Origin: Fannyhessea vaginae DSM 15829 | GTDB taxonomy: Bacteria; Actinomycetota; Coriobacteriia; Coriobacteriales; Atopobiaceae | Assembly (NCBI RefSeq): GCF_000159235.2 | Contig: NZ_ACGK02000002.1 | Span: 124,001 to 188,000, forward strand | Direction of reading: 5' to 3' | Length of the DNA stretch: 64,000 bases | In this document: positions 43,775 through 54,257 of the stretch, piece after piece | Layout of the letters: the number at the start of each line of letters is the position of its first letter | Position numbering within the stretch: the stretch's first letter is position 1 | Translations under genes and position numbers: made by a program | The notes under the pieces: generated by a model | Told to the model about the DNA's origin: nothing | Databases searched by the model: none | The model's input: only the letters and a program-made list of their open reading frames with translations

Positions 43775-44722
43775 ATGAATAACTCGGATTCCTCGGTATG
43801 CAATGTATCTGATGTCAACGTAAGTGCAGATACACAAGTGATGAGCGACTGCACAAGCCGCCAAAAGCTTAATCGTCAACTTGCCGCTATGCTTAAAGGC
43901 GGAGTTATTATGGATGTCACAACGCCCGAACAAGCGCGTATAGCCGAAGCCGCAGGCGCCTGCGCTGTTATGGCTTTGGAGCGCATTCCTGCTGATATTC
44001 GCGCGGCTGGCGGTGTAAGTCGCATGAGTGATCCTTCTATGATTAAAGGTATTCAACAGGCAGTTTCTATTCCCGTTATGGCAAAATGCAGGATTGGTCA
44101 TTTTGTAGAAGCACAGATTTTGCAAGAACTCAATATTGATTACATTGATGAATCCGAAGTCTTAAGCCCTGCAGACGGTGTTTATCATATTGATAAAAAC
44201 GAATTTAACGTGCCATTTGTATGCGGTGCCAAAGATTTAGGAGAGGCGCTTCGCCGTATAGCCGAAGGTGCTTCTATGATTCGCACTAAAGGCGAGCCTG
44301 GTACGGGAGATGTTATTCAAGCCGTTACACACATGCGCCGTATGCAATCGCAGATTCGCTGTATTGCTGCTTTACGCGCAGATGAACTGTTTGAAGAGGC
44401 AAAGCGTCTACAAGTTCCTGTTTCGTACGTAAGCTATGTTCATAAACATCAAAAACTTCCTGTAGTTAACTTTGCGGCAGGTGGTGTGGCAACGCCAGCC
44501 GATGCTGCACTTATGATGCAGTTGGGTGCTGAAGGTGTGTTTGTGGGAAGCGGTATTTTTAAGAGTGGCAACCCTCAAAAGCGTGCCGAGGCTATTGTTC
44601 AAGCTGTTACAAACTTTAACGATCCTTCTACACTTGCGCGTGTGTCACAGAATTTAGGAGAAGCAATGGTTGGTATTAACGAGCAAGAAATCCAGCTTCT
44701 TATGGCTGAGCGTGGTAAATAA
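43775..44722 (+). CDS. pdxS: Pyridoxal 5'-phosphate synthase subunit PdxS
   Basis: Synthase subunit making PLP from ribose-5-phosphate, glyceraldehyde-3-phosphate and PdxT-derived ammonia. 315 residues, ~20 longer at the N-terminus than usual. Active-site lysines lie in MAKCRIGH and [37 protein letters not shown] matches the phosphate site. The catalytic Asp is in [14 protein letters not shown] 43775 has AAAGGAG about 11 nt upstream. pdxT follows by 52 bp. Confidence 0.97.
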   Translation: MNNSDSSVCNVSDVNVSADTQVMSDCTSRQKLNRQLAAMLKGGVIMDVTTPEQARIAEAAGACAVMALERIPADIRAAGGVSRMSDPSMIKGIQQAVSIPVMAKCRIGHFVEAQILQELNIDYIDESEVLSPADGVYHIDKNEFNVPFVCGAKDLGEALRRIAEGASMIRTKGEPGTGDVIQAVTHMRRMQSQIRCIAALRADELFEEAKRLQVPVSYVSYVHKHQKLPVVNFAAGGVATPADAALMMQLGAEGVFVGSGIFKSGNPQKRAEAIVQAVTNFNDPSTLARVSQNLGEAMVGINEQEIQLLMAERGK

Positions 44723-44774
44723 GCTGTGTCTGTAATAATTCTAAATTATGAAGGATAGACATTAAAGGATAAAT

Positions 44775-45530
44775 ATGAACAACACGCACGTACGTGCAAC
44801 ATTTAGAAAAAAAAGAATTGGCGTTCTAAGCGTCCAAGGTGCTTTTATCGAGCATATCCATCTGCTGCGCAACTTAGGCGTTGACTGTTTTGAGATTAGA
44901 CAAGCTCATGATATAGCACATTCGTTTGATGGACTTATTTTGCCTGGAGGAGAATCAAGCGTGCAAGCTCATCTTCTTAAAGAGCTTCAGTTGTTTGAGC
45001 CGCTTCGCAACCATATTTTACAAGGCATGCCTGTTTTGGGCACCTGTGCAGGTCTTATTTTATTAGCTGCTCATATTGATGGATCGGGAGATTTAGCGTG
45101 TGTAGAATCTTGTGATGCGTCTCAAGATAAGCACACGCCTTTACGCGAACAAGGTTTTGGTGATACCGAGACCTTTTCTCAACAGAGTGTCCTTGATACG
45201 CGCGCTGCAGTACATGGTTTTCAAACGCTTAAGGTGCGCGTTTGTCGCAATGCATATGGGCGCCAACTTGCAAGTTTTCATGCGCAAGCACCAATACATT
45301 CCTTAGCCACTGCTTCGTCGTCTGTTAACGCCCCTGCGCAGTCTCATCTAATGCAGCTTACGTTTATTCGTGCGCCTAAAATTATTGCGCAAGATTCTTG
45401 TGTTGAAACGCTGGTAAGTTTGGATGGTTATTCGTGCGCGGTGCGTCAGGACAATCAAATTGCCTGCTCGTTTCATCCTGAGCTTGATGCAGAAGTGTAT
45501 TTACACGAGTTGCTGTGCGCGGCTTCGTAA
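44775..45530 (+). CDS. pdxT: Pyridoxal 5'-phosphate synthase glutaminase PdxT, with insertion
   Basis: Glutaminase giving ammonia to PdxS. 251 residues against a usual ~190-200. Nucleophile Cys lies in GTCAGLILLA; oxyanion GGESSVQ (usually GGEST) and the terminal FHPEL with catalytic His and Glu are present. A polar ~35-residue insertion follows residue ~110, between the nucleophile elbow and the conserved VRVCRNAYGRQLASF, plus a shorter one near 180. All catalytic residues remain, so it should be active. Confidence 0.93.
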   Translation: MNNTHVRATFRKKRIGVLSVQGAFIEHIHLLRNLGVDCFEIRQAHDIAHSFDGLILPGGESSVQAHLLKELQLFEPLRNHILQGMPVLGTCAGLILLAAHIDGSGDLACVESCDASQDKHTPLREQGFGDTETFSQQSVLDTRAAVHGFQTLKVRVCRNAYGRQLASFHAQAPIHSLATASSSVNAPAQSHLMQLTFIRAPKIIAQDSCVETLVSLDGYSCAVRQDNQIACSFHPELDAEVYLHELLCAAS

Positions 45531-45659
45531 ACCAACAGGCGCGTGTTTGTGTGGGGCATTTAGCATGTTGTGGACAAAGTTTATAGTATGCAACATGGTA
45601 TATTCATGTAGTAGGATGGTAAGTTATTTTATGAGTGGTAACGATAAGGAGTATCTTTT

Positions 45660-47783
45660 GTGATAGCTCTTGCCGAAAAATTATCTAAATCATTTGGTCC
45701 GCAACTGTTATGGTCTGATGTTGTCTTACAACTTAACGCTGGCGAACGCTGGGGGCTTGTTGGTCCTAACGGAGCTGGTAAAACAACCTTTTTAAAGATT
45801 CTGATGGGACTTGAAACCCCTGATGAGGGCCGTGTAAGCTTTGCGCGCGATATACGTGTTGGCTATCTTGAGCAAGAAACAAAACTTTCAAAAGATACAA
45901 CCGCTTTAGAAGAAGTTGTGCAATCGGCTCACGAAGTTGTGCGTTTACAATCTCTGCTAAGCGATCAAGAACATCAAATTGCGCAGCTCAGTAGTTCTTC
46001 CTTACATACAGCTCAACAAAAAGAATTGGACGAATTGCTTGCAAATTACAGCAAGAATCAAGAAAATTTTGAGCGTTTGGGCGGCTACGAACTACAGGCG
46101 CGTGCTCAGCAGATTTTAGGTGGCTTGGGATTTCCGGTAGAGGATTTTCACAAGCTTGCGTGCGAATTTTCGGGTGGATGGCAAATGCGTATTTCGCTTG
46201 CCAAGTTGCTGCTCAAGCATCCAGATTTATTACTGTTAGACGAGCCAACTAACCATCTTGACCTCGAAAGTGTTGCATGGCTTGAATCGTTTTTGTCAAG
46301 TTATGATGGCGCGGTGCTTATGGTATCTCATGACCGTGCATTTATGGATGCTTGTGTTTCGCACATTGCGTCAATCGAAAATAAGCGCGTTATGACGTAC
46401 GTGGGAAATTATACGCGCTATCTTAAACAGCGTGAAGATAATCTTATACAGCTGCACGCAAAACGTGAAGCTCAATTGCGCGATATTGCCCATATGCAGG
46501 TGTTTATTGATCGTTTTAGGTATAAACCCACCAAAGCAAAACAGGTGCAAGAACGCGTGCGCCGTCTTGAGCAAATTAAGTCGGAGCTTGTAGTATTGCC
46601 GCAAGCGTCAAAGAAAGTGCATTTTAATTTTCCTGCGCCACCACGAACAGCAGATACGGTAGTGTCAGTTGAACATGTGTCAAAACATTTTGAAGATGCA
46701 GTTGTGTATAACGATGTGAATCTCGTTTTATATAGAGGAGATCATGTTGCGCTCGTAGGGCCTAATGGTGCAGGTAAATCAACACTTATGAAGTTGATTT
46801 GTGGCATCGAAAAACCAACAGCAGGAAACATTGTGCTTGGGAAAAATGTTGAGTTTTCTTATTATGCTCAGCATCAGCTTGAAACGCTCAACGAACGTAA
46901 TACCGTATTGCAAGAAATGGGTGAAGCCTCAAATACATGGACTACCTCTGAACAACGTAGGCTTTTAGGTGCGTTTTTGTTTCACGGAGAAGATGTTGAC
47001 AAACGTGTTAGTGTGCTTTCGGGTGGGGAGCGCGCTCGTTTGGCTTTGGCAAAAATGCTGGTCTTTCCCGATCCTCTTTTGTGTTTGGATGAGCCTACCA
47101 ATCATTTGGATATCGACTCGGTTGAAGTGCTTGAGCATGCATTAACTACCTTTAAGGGCACTGTTTTGTTGGTAAGCCATGATGAACATTTGGTACGAAA
47201 TGTTGCAAATAAAATTATCGAAGTGCGCAATCATCAGGTTCGTGTCTTTGATGGTGATTACGATTATTATCTGTATAAGCGCGAAGAGTTGGATGCGCGC
47301 GAACAAAAAGATGCTGCTGGAGCGCACGCCCAAGTGCGTGTAGACAATACTGGGTTGTTGCATGCTTCGCACGAACAGAGAAGTGCGTCTTTAGATACGC
47401 TTTCACAGGGTAAGAAAGCTGAGGCTGTTGTTTATCAGAACTCCACGCGTACAGATTCCCCTTTGGATTCACATGATCATCTGGCAAAACGTAATGTTAA
47501 AACCAAAGAGCAGCGCCGTCTTGAGGCCGAAGCGCGAAATCGCGCGCACAGACGTGTTGCGCGTGAGCGAAAACGCTTGTCAGAAGTTGAGGCAGCTTTA
47601 CAAGCATCTACTTCGCGCAAACATGAACTCGAAACTCGTATGTCGGATCAGGAAATTTATCAGCATAAAGATGAATTTAATGAATGCATGAACGAATATA
47701 ATGCGCTTTCTCAAAAAATTGACGCTTTAGAACAAGAATGGCTCGAATTAACTCGTATTGTGGAAGAGGGAACAAATGAGTAA
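45660..47783 (+). CDS. ABC-F family ATPase
   Basis: Duplicated ABC ATPase without membrane domain, 707 residues; such proteins act on the ribosome. NBD1 has [17 protein letters not shown] and [14 protein letters not shown]2 has [21 protein letters not shown] and [12 protein letters not shown] linker with [17 protein letters not shown] joins them. A long C-terminal extension (about 540-707) is charged and ends in a predicted coiled coil. GTG 45660 has AAGGAG 8 nt upstream. Cannot be assigned to an antibiotic-resistance subgroup; a translation factor is likely. Overlaps the next gene by 8 bp. Confidence 0.92.
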   Translation: MIALAEKLSKSFGPQLLWSDVVLQLNAGERWGLVGPNGAGKTTFLKILMGLETPDEGRVSFARDIRVGYLEQETKLSKDTTALEEVVQSAHEVVRLQSLLSDQEHQIAQLSSSSLHTAQQKELDELLANYSKNQENFERLGGYELQARAQQILGGLGFPVEDFHKLACEFSGGWQMRISLAKLLLKHPDLLLLDEPTNHLDLESVAWLESFLSSYDGAVLMVSHDRAFMDACVSHIASIENKRVMTYVGNYTRYLKQREDNLIQLHAKREAQLRDIAHMQVFIDRFRYKPTKAKQVQERVRRLEQIKSELVVLPQASKKVHFNFPAPPRTADTVVSVEHVSKHFEDAVVYNDVNLVLYRGDHVALVGPNGAGKSTLMKLICGIEKPTAGNIVLGKNVEFSYYAQHQLETLNERNTVLQEMGEASNTWTTSEQRRLLGAFLFHGEDVDKRVSVLSGGERARLALAKMLVFPDPLLCLDEPTNHLDIDSVEVLEHALTTFKGTVLLVSHDEHLVRNVANKIIEVRNHQVRVFDGDYDYYLYKREELDAREQKDAAGAHAQVRVDNTGLLHASHEQRSASLDTLSQGKKAEAVVYQNSTRTDSPLDSHDHLAKRNVKTKEQRRLEAEARNRAHRRVARERKRLSEVEAALQASTSRKHELETRMSDQEIYQHKDEFNECMNEYNALSQKIDALEQEWLELTRIVEEGTNE

Positions 47784-48477
47784 TCCCGATAATATGCATA
47801 ATCCATATGGCGTGCCTGATGACGCGCGCGATGCGTATGGTGTACGTGGCGCTTATGATGGGCGTTCCGCTTATGATGAAGGTGCCAATCGCTGTGATAA
47901 AACAATTGTTATGCCTGCGTCTTTTGCGAACAAGGGATATGCAGCTCCTACGGTACGTCGTCAGCGGATAGCACAATCGCCTCAGCCTTATGATCCAGGC
48001 TCCGATTCTGAATATGCGGCATATGCATCGCCACAGGGTGGGTATGAGCCGCGTCCCATACCTTCGCCTTCACCGCGCCCCATGCGTAAATCAACACCTG
48101 AAGCTATGCGTCCTGAACGCGCTGATTATTATGCGTCAACAGTAGAACGCGCAGTCTCAGGCCTGTTTCACGGCATCACAGGTTCACTTGTATCTGTGTT
48201 TTGCCAGTTCATTGCAGTATTGTGTCGCGTGTTCGCATGGATGCTTTCGCTCATTATTGTAGGAAGCGCGTTGCCGTTTGCACCTTTGCGGTTTGCTTTT
48301 CTTATGTTTTACCATACGGTTTCACGTATTTTACCGCCAGTTTTGGTGGGGTCGTTTATTATCGAGAGTCCATTTGGTGGCATTTTGCGTGGCGATTACG
48401 TGATAGTAACTCTTATTTTGTTTGTGCTTGACCATCTGTTATGTCGTCTTGCGTTTACTTTACGAAACAGCAGGTAA
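47776..48477 (+). CDS. Unknown membrane protein with Tyr/Pro-rich N-terminus
   Basis: 233 residues. The first ~115 are hydrophilic and rich in Tyr, Ala, Pro and Arg with short YG/AY repeats, probably disordered and cytoplasmic. Two or three membrane helices follow (about 135-175 and 205-225). No family recognised. ATG 47776 lies inside the end of the ABC-F gene and has GAAGAGGG upstream, so translation is likely coupled. The next gene starts 135 bp later. Confidence 0.75.
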   Translation: MSNPDNMHNPYGVPDDARDAYGVRGAYDGRSAYDEGANRCDKTIVMPASFANKGYAAPTVRRQRIAQSPQPYDPGSDSEYAAYASPQGGYEPRPIPSPSPRPMRKSTPEAMRPERADYYASTVERAVSGLFHGITGSLVSVFCQFIAVLCRVFAWMLSLIIVGSALPFAPLRFAFLMFYHTVSRILPPVLVGSFIIESPFGGILRGDYVIVTLILFVLDHLLCRLAFTLRNSR

Positions 48478-48612
48478 AGTGCATATATACGCCTTGTGTA
48501 TTTCTTGTATATAGTTGACCTTATGCCCTCTTACCGTTATGATAAATGAGTACATATGTTCTATATTGGCATATGCATGATGTAGGCAGCGTTCGCGTAA
48601 AAAGTAGGTGTT

Positions 48613-49308
48613 ATGCTCAAAGACCCCATTTCCAGTGCAACCTCTGTTGCAATAACCGTGGCTATTTTAGTTGTGTCGTGTATGCTCCACGAGATTGCTC
48701 ATGGTTTTGTTGCATATTTGTTGGGCGATGACACCGCCAAGCGCGCGCATCGTTTAACGCTCAATCCACTTGCGCACATCGATCCTTTTGGTTCGGTCAT
48801 TTTGCCATGTCTTATGAGTTTGGCGCATGGTCCTATTTTTGGTTTTGCTAAACCTGTTCCATATAATCCGCGCCGTCTTAAAGGCGGTAGACTGTCAGAG
48901 GTTTTAGTAGCCCTTGCAGGGCCTTTGTCAAACGTACTACAAGCATGTGTAGCTCTTGGAATAGTGCGCGTATTGTTTGCAACAAACGGTTTTAAAAGCA
49001 TGCCCTTTCAGCAAGATATAACAACAACTATATTTGTATATAAAATTTTAATGCAATATATGGTCGTTAATATTTCGCTTGCAGCATTTAATCTCATACC
49101 GTTGCCGCCGTTAGATGGATCTTCTTTGTTGGGTCTTTTTCTTTCTGGCAAACTTCGTCAAACATACGAGTATATACAGCACTATTCTTTGCCTATTCTT
49201 ATGATGGTGTTATATGTACTGCCTTCTATCTTGCATTTTGATATTATAAGTTGGTATGTTACGACTGTTATTCATTTTGCTATGGAGTTTATGCTTCAGG
49301 GTTTATAG
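48613..49308 (+). CDS. Site-2 protease family (M50) membrane metalloprotease
   Basis: 231 residues, about five to six membrane helices. The zinc motif HEIAH (about 26-30) and the downstream NLIPLPPLDGSS (NxxPxxxLDG) with the third metal ligand are both intact, so it should be active. It has no PDZ domain, placing it with small S2P-type proteases of unknown substrate rather than RseP. It directly precedes scpA, an arrangement often seen in Gram-positives. Confidence 0.93.
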   Translation: MLKDPISSATSVAITVAILVVSCMLHEIAHGFVAYLLGDDTAKRAHRLTLNPLAHIDPFGSVILPCLMSLAHGPIFGFAKPVPYNPRRLKGGRLSEVLVALAGPLSNVLQACVALGIVRVLFATNGFKSMPFQQDITTTIFVYKILMQYMVVNISLAAFNLIPLPPLDGSSLLGLFLSGKLRQTYEYIQHYSLPILMMVLYVLPSILHFDIISWYVTTVIHFAMEFMLQGL

Positions 49309-49411
49309 TTTCTGCTTGCAAGAATTTTGACTTACTAGATAGTACAAGCCAAAGTATACAAACACAAACAGAGCATGAGCATACCAAAGAAGAATATAAG
49401 GAGGATAGATC

Positions 49412-50215
49412 ATGTCGTTTAGTGTGCAAACGCCTACATACAGCGGACCTTTTGATCTGTTGCTCCGTTTAGTGTATCAACAAAAAGTTGCTATTGACAC
49501 CATTTCTGTAAGCAACGTTATCGATCAATATCTAGAAGAAATTAAGCATCTTAAACAGCTTGATTTAGAAGTTGCAAGCGATTTCGTACTTGTTGCTTCA
49601 ACGTTGCTTATGATTAAAGCATCAAGTGTTGCTCCCTTAGATACTAGTGAGAGCAATCAACCTCAAGAGATAGATTCAGAAGAGCTTGATGACTTAACAC
49701 CACAGCAAGCACAAGATTTACTTGTTACAAGGCTTTTAGCGTACAAACAATTTAGAGAAGTTGCTCGTATGCTGCAAGCACGAAGTGAACAACATGCACG
49801 TATGTTTGCAGCTCGTGTGTTGCCTCTGCCAGATCAGCTCAACTACACGCCTAACTTTTTAGAGGGTATTACTCTCAGAACATTGGCTGTTATCTGTGCA
49901 GATATCGACAGCCGCCATCAAGAGTTTCTTTTGGAGGCTTCTCATATTGCTAAAAAACGCAGGCCTATTGCTGTAAGTATTGCCAAACTCGATCAACTCA
50001 CGCGTGAAAAACCTTGTGTTCAATTTGCACAAGTTGTAGGCAAAGATCCAACACCGGTGGTTGTTGTCGAAAATTTTCTTGCTATGCTTGAGCTTGTACA
50101 TATCGGCTTTGTAGAAGTACAACAAGCACAAACATTTGGAAGCATTGTGCTCCAACGGGTTCAAGGCACACAAACTACAGCGTTTGATACATCGCGTTAT
50201 GCAGGCGAGAACTAG
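49412..50215 (+). CDS. scpA: Segregation and condensation protein ScpA
   Basis: Kleisin subunit of the Smc-ScpAB condensin, 267 residues. The N-terminal YSGPFDLLLRLVYQQKVAIDTISV and IDQYLEEIK match the family; an acidic central linker precedes the C-terminal winged-helix part (VVENFLAMLELVHIGFVEVQQ). ATG 49412 has AAGGAGG 7 nt upstream. scpB follows 16 bp later. No smc is in the window. Confidence 0.96.
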   Translation: MSFSVQTPTYSGPFDLLLRLVYQQKVAIDTISVSNVIDQYLEEIKHLKQLDLEVASDFVLVASTLLMIKASSVAPLDTSESNQPQEIDSEELDDLTPQQAQDLLVTRLLAYKQFREVARMLQARSEQHARMFAARVLPLPDQLNYTPNFLEGITLRTLAVICADIDSRHQEFLLEASHIAKKRRPIAVSIAKLDQLTREKPCVQFAQVVGKDPTPVVVVENFLAMLELVHIGFVEVQQAQTFGSIVLQRVQGTQTTAFDTSRYAGEN

Positions 50216-50231
50216 GATAGGAAAGGCGCAT

Positions 50232-50864
50232 ATGGATACCTTGCAATCAAAATTAGAAGCGCTTCTTATTGTTTCTCAAGAGGCTGTAAGCGCACATACA
50301 CTTAGTACGTTTTTAGACGTTTCTGCTGATACGGTACAAGATGCACTTGTCCGTTTGCAACATGAGTATAGTAACGAAAACCGTGGATTCCAATTATGTG
50401 AAGTTGTTGGTGGGTGGCGTCTGTATACGCATCCTGCATATCAGGATTTAATACAGGCATATATTCAAACATGGGATTATAAGCGTCTTTCTCAGGCTGC
50501 ATTAGAAACGCTTGCGGTCATTGCATATCATCAGCCAGTAAGCCGTGAGGGTATTAGAGCTATTAGAGGAGTTGCAAGCGATGGGCCGCTTGCATCGCTT
50601 AAAGAGAAAGGCTACATTCGCGAAGCAGGCCACGATAAGCAAAATCCCCATGCGGTGCTGTTTGCTACTACCAAAGCATTTCTAGAAGCGTTTGACCTAA
50701 GAAGCCTATCTGATTTGCCACCTCTCGAGCAATTTGCAGCAAACGATGCTTCAAAAGAGTTTATTCGCCAACGTCTTCAAGCAACATCTCAGCAGACAGA
50801 ACTGTTATCCGAGGATATTGCCCAAGAAGTAGAAGCTCAAAATTCGCAGATTGGTAATGAATAA
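50232..50864 (+). CDS. scpB: Segregation and condensation protein ScpB
   Basis: Winged-helix partner of ScpA, 210 residues. LEALLIVSQEAVS at the start, then GGWRLYTHP and the signature LSQAALETLAVIAYHQPVSR followed by IRGVASDGPLASL. ATG 50232 has GAAAGG 5 nt upstream and is preferred over the longer in-frame start. The stop abuts the rluB ATG. Confidence 0.96.
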   Translation: MDTLQSKLEALLIVSQEAVSAHTLSTFLDVSADTVQDALVRLQHEYSNENRGFQLCEVVGGWRLYTHPAYQDLIQAYIQTWDYKRLSQAALETLAVIAYHQPVSREGIRAIRGVASDGPLASLKEKGYIREAGHDKQNPHAVLFATTKAFLEAFDLRSLSDLPPLEQFAANDASKEFIRQRLQATSQQTELLSEDIAQEVEAQNSQIGNE

Positions 50865-51722
50865 ATGGCACTTGATTCTTCTCATTATAACGAACAAGAT
50901 ATTATAGCTGGGAAGTATCCAAGTGATCACTTTACGATGCGTTTGCAGCGGTTTTTAGCGCGCGCAGGTGTTGCGTCGCGCCGTGGTTCGGAAAAGCTTA
51001 TATCAGCAGGTAGAGTATGTGTTAATGGTAAACAAGTTAGGGTTCTTGGTACTAAGGTTATGCCTCAATACGATCATGTAACAGTTGATGGCAAAGAGTA
51101 TGTGCTTGGAAATGACCATGTTTATTTGCTGCTTAATAAACCTTCACAGGTGCTTACAACGATGAGTGATCCTTTTGGTTTTCCTTGCGTTGCTTCTTTG
51201 GTGCCTTGCGATGATTATCCAGGTCTTTTTCCAGTGGGTAGGTTGGATAGCGATACTACAGGAGTTTTGCTGTTTACTACCAATGGCAATATGGGCAATC
51301 GTTTGCTTCATCCGTCACATCATGTGTGGAAGACTTACGTTGCGCTTATCGAAGGCAAACTTACCTCATCTCAAATGCAAAAGCTTTCTCAAGGTATAAT
51401 GCTAGAAGATGGCATGACGAGTCCTTGTTTTATACGCACTATCACGCAAGATGAGCCATGCACTCACCTTGATAAAAATCATTCACTTTTTGATGATATG
51501 CGCCTCAATGCTGCAAGCTCACTGTGTGAACTTAAAATACATGAAGGAAGAAATCATCAGGTAAAACGCATGTTGCAAGAAATTGGGCATCCAGTTATAA
51601 AGTTGCATCGCTTTCAGTTTGGCCCTTTGTGCCTTAATGCTCAAATTCCATTAGGATCGTGGCGCATGTGTACACAACAAGAAATACACGATCTCGAAAC
51701 AGTTTGTGAGGATAATACATGA
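50865..51722 (+). CDS. rluB: 23S rRNA pseudouridine synthase (RluB family)
   Basis: Pseudouridine synthase of 285 residues: an S4 domain (about 25-85) and a catalytic domain with the nucleophilic Asp in GRLDSDTTGVLL and the LKIHEGRNHQVKRM segment. RluB/RsuA-family by motif; 23S position ~2605 is inferred. It begins immediately after the scpB stop and overlaps the next gene by ATGA, so scpB-rluB-cmk is one operon. Confidence 0.94.
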   Translation: MALDSSHYNEQDIIAGKYPSDHFTMRLQRFLARAGVASRRGSEKLISAGRVCVNGKQVRVLGTKVMPQYDHVTVDGKEYVLGNDHVYLLLNKPSQVLTTMSDPFGFPCVASLVPCDDYPGLFPVGRLDSDTTGVLLFTTNGNMGNRLLHPSHHVWKTYVALIEGKLTSSQMQKLSQGIMLEDGMTSPCFIRTITQDEPCTHLDKNHSLFDDMRLNAASSLCELKIHEGRNHQVKRMLQEIGHPVIKLHRFQFGPLCLNAQIPLGSWRMCTQQEIHDLETVCEDNT

Positions 51723-53260
51723 TCATTGCAATAGACGGGCCTTCAGGTTCGGGTAAATCTACCGTTGCAAAGGCTCTTGCACATAAAGCACATCTTACCT
51801 ATCTTGATACAGGTGCTATGTATCGAGCAATAACATGGCGTTGTCTCAAACATCAGGTGTCTTTTGATGACACACGCGCTATCATCGCGTGCGCCCAAGC
51901 TATGAAGCTTGTTATGAAATCAGATGAAAGAGGATTGCGTGTAGAAGTTGATGGGGAAGACGTCAGCCACGAGATTAGAAGTGCGCAGGTAGATGAGCAC
52001 GTGTCTCAGGTTGCTGCGGTACCTGAGGTTCGACTTCTTATGCTCGAAAAACAGCGCGCATTTGGACAAGAAAGCGATGTTGTTGCAGAGGGAAGAGATA
52101 TTGGTACTGCGGTGTTTCCTCATGCGCAAGTTAAGATTTTTCTTACCTGCGATGCTGCAGCTCGTGCACATAGACGCGCTGTTCAGCGCGCTGGCGGAGA
52201 TCTTGCAACCGCTACAGAAGCACACGTTTCTCCCGATGAAGAAGCAGCAATTTTAGCCAATCTTCTTAAGCGCGATGATATTGATTCTCACCGTAAGACA
52301 ACACCTTTAAAAGCTGCAAAAGACGCACATCATATAGACAGCTCGCATATGAGTGTTGATGAGATTGTTGCTCAGATTATGCAGTATATGAATGAGTCTG
52401 TTTCCCATGATGGGTCTGCTCTTAATGCTAAGGATCAACGTAGCGATAAAGCTTCTTTTGATACAGAGCCTACAGATAGTTCTTCTTCAAAAGACACAGA
52501 TTCATCTGCATGCATGCCGCATGCTACGTGTCAGCGTAATTCGTTTGACAGCTACTACGACACACCAATGAAAGAACACCCGTGGTATGCACGCCTACTT
52601 TTTGCATGTGTTATGGTACTTTGTTGGATCGGTACCAAAATTTTATGGCCATGGAAATTTTACAGCATGCCTTCTGAGTTGCTTCGCTCCAAAAAGCCGC
52701 ACATCATTGTGATGAATCATGTATCTGCACTCGAGCCGCTTATGTGCGTGATGTATTTTTACTTCCACGGAATACGTGTACGATCGATGTATAAAAGCGA
52801 ATTCAATACGCATAAGCTTAATGCTTTTGCCTTAGCAGTTGCAGGCGGTATTCCCGTACAGCGTCATACTGCCGACATTACATGCATCCATCGCTGCGAA
52901 AATGCACTTAAACGGGGGGAATGGTTGCTTATTTATCCAGAAGGTACGCGTATACAAGATCTTTCTGTTAAGCCAAAAATTTATGGTGGCTTTGCGCTTT
53001 TAGCGGCTCGTGCTCATGTGGATGTGTTGCCTATTTGCGTTTTGGGTGCGTATTCAATAGCACACGCACCTCGTTTGTGGAAAAAAGTTGGACGCATCTA
53101 CTTTAAAGTAGGAGAAATACTTTCGCTTGACCAGCTAAAACAGCAGGTAGAAAAGCCTATATCTAAAAAACAACTGATGCAGCTGTTAGAAACGTCTGCA
53201 ATGGATAGGGTATATACCTTGCGCGAAGAGCTTATGCAGCGCTATCCGCATAAGCTGTAG
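51719..53260 (+). CDS. Cytidylate kinase/PlsC-type acyltransferase fusion
   Basis: 513-residue fusion. Residues 1-225 are cytidylate kinase: P-loop GPSGSGKST, LDTGAMYRA, VAEGRDIGTAVFP and RDDIDSHRKTTPL, all intact. A Ser/Asp-rich linker (about 226-285) and a hydrophobic segment (about 292-312) join it to a lysophosphatidate acyltransferase-like domain with YPEGTR. The acyltransferase HX4D motif reads NHVSALE: His334 is kept but the Asp is Glu339. Separate adjacent cmk and plsC genes are common in Gram-positives; here they are joined. CMP phosphorylation looks certain, acyltransfer less so. Confidence 0.93.
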   Translation: MIIAIDGPSGSGKSTVAKALAHKAHLTYLDTGAMYRAITWRCLKHQVSFDDTRAIIACAQAMKLVMKSDERGLRVEVDGEDVSHEIRSAQVDEHVSQVAAVPEVRLLMLEKQRAFGQESDVVAEGRDIGTAVFPHAQVKIFLTCDAAARAHRRAVQRAGGDLATATEAHVSPDEEAAILANLLKRDDIDSHRKTTPLKAAKDAHHIDSSHMSVDEIVAQIMQYMNESVSHDGSALNAKDQRSDKASFDTEPTDSSSSKDTDSSACMPHATCQRNSFDSYYDTPMKEHPWYARLLFACVMVLCWIGTKILWPWKFYSMPSELLRSKKPHIIVMNHVSALEPLMCVMYFYFHGIRVRSMYKSEFNTHKLNAFALAVAGGIPVQRHTADITCIHRCENALKRGEWLLIYPEGTRIQDLSVKPKIYGGFALLAARAHVDVLPICVLGAYSIAHAPRLWKKVGRIYFKVGEILSLDQLKQQVEKPISKKQLMQLLETSAMDRVYTLREELMQRYPHKL

Positions 53261-53297
53261 TAAAACTGTTGTGTCACCCTAAGATAAAGTAGGTCGT

Positions 53298-54146
53298 ATG
53301 CATATTCGTATAGCCACAGAAGCTGGAGCTTGCTACGGTGTGAATCGTGCGTTAGATATGGTGGAAGCTCTTTCTCATAAAATACATGGACGTATTCATA
53401 CGCTAGGCCCTTTAATTCATAACCCTCAAGTAGTTTCAAAGCTTGCCGCCAAAGGCGTTGAGGTTATTCACAACGCTGATGAGGTATCGGGCAAAGCAAT
53501 TTTGCTGCGTACGCATGGCGTTACTCCCGAGGAAGAAAAGAAAGCCTATCAAAGCCACGACATTGTAGTAGACGCAACATGTCCTTTTGTAATTCGTGCA
53601 CATAGAGCAGCCGAAACGCTTACCAAAGAAGGCTATCAGGTGCTTGTGTTTGGAGAAAAAGGTCATGCTGAAGTTGAAGGCACCTTAGGTCATGCACCGG
53701 GTGCTGTGTGTGTTGAAACGCCCGAAGACATCGAGGCTCTTTCAATCAAACGAAGAGTGGGGATTGTTGTCCAGACAACGCAAAGTCGTCGACGTCTTAA
53801 AGAGATTGTAGCGGCTCTTGTAGGTAAAGCTGAGGAAATACGTCTGTTTGATACGATTTGTGAGGCAACGTCACTGCGCCAGAATGCAGCAACAGATTTG
53901 GCAAAGTCGGTTGATTGCATGATTGTAATTGGCGGTAAAATTTCTGCTAATACTACGCGTTTAGCTGAGATATGCAGAACGTATTGTGATCATGTATATC
54001 ATATCGAGACTGCCGAAGAGCTCGATCCTGCGTGGTTTTCTCCTACCAGCGAAGTAGGTATTACCGCTGGCGCGTCTACGCCTCAGTATCAAATTGATGA
54101 AGTGTATAAACGGCTCATGTCTTTGTATCCCGCGTCCGACAAATAA
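53298..54146 (+). CDS. ispH: 4-hydroxy-3-methylbut-2-enyl diphosphate reductase IspH
   Basis: Last enzyme of the MEP isoprenoid pathway, a [4Fe-4S] enzyme of 282 residues. The three cluster Cys lie in GACYGV, DATCPFV and TICEATSLRQ. RTHGV supplies a substrate His and the catalytic Glu lies in GHAEVEGTLGH. A weak AGGTCG precedes ATG 53298. It lies between the cmk-plsC fusion and der, 37 bp after the former. No S1 domain is fused. Confidence 0.95.
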   Translation: MHIRIATEAGACYGVNRALDMVEALSHKIHGRIHTLGPLIHNPQVVSKLAAKGVEVIHNADEVSGKAILLRTHGVTPEEEKKAYQSHDIVVDATCPFVIRAHRAAETLTKEGYQVLVFGEKGHAEVEGTLGHAPGAVCVETPEDIEALSIKRRVGIVVQTTQSRRRLKEIVAALVGKAEEIRLFDTICEATSLRQNAATDLAKSVDCMIVIGGKISANTTRLAEICRTYCDHVYHIETAEELDPAWFSPTSEVGITAGASTPQYQIDEVYKRLMSLYPASDK

Positions 54147-54257
54147 GCAAGAAGTTCACATGTATAAGCAATATGATTTACATGTACGTGCATGAAAGCA
54201 TATATACTAAGTGTAACAGTTTAGCTTGTGCCTGTACGTTTTTTAGAATGGAATGAT

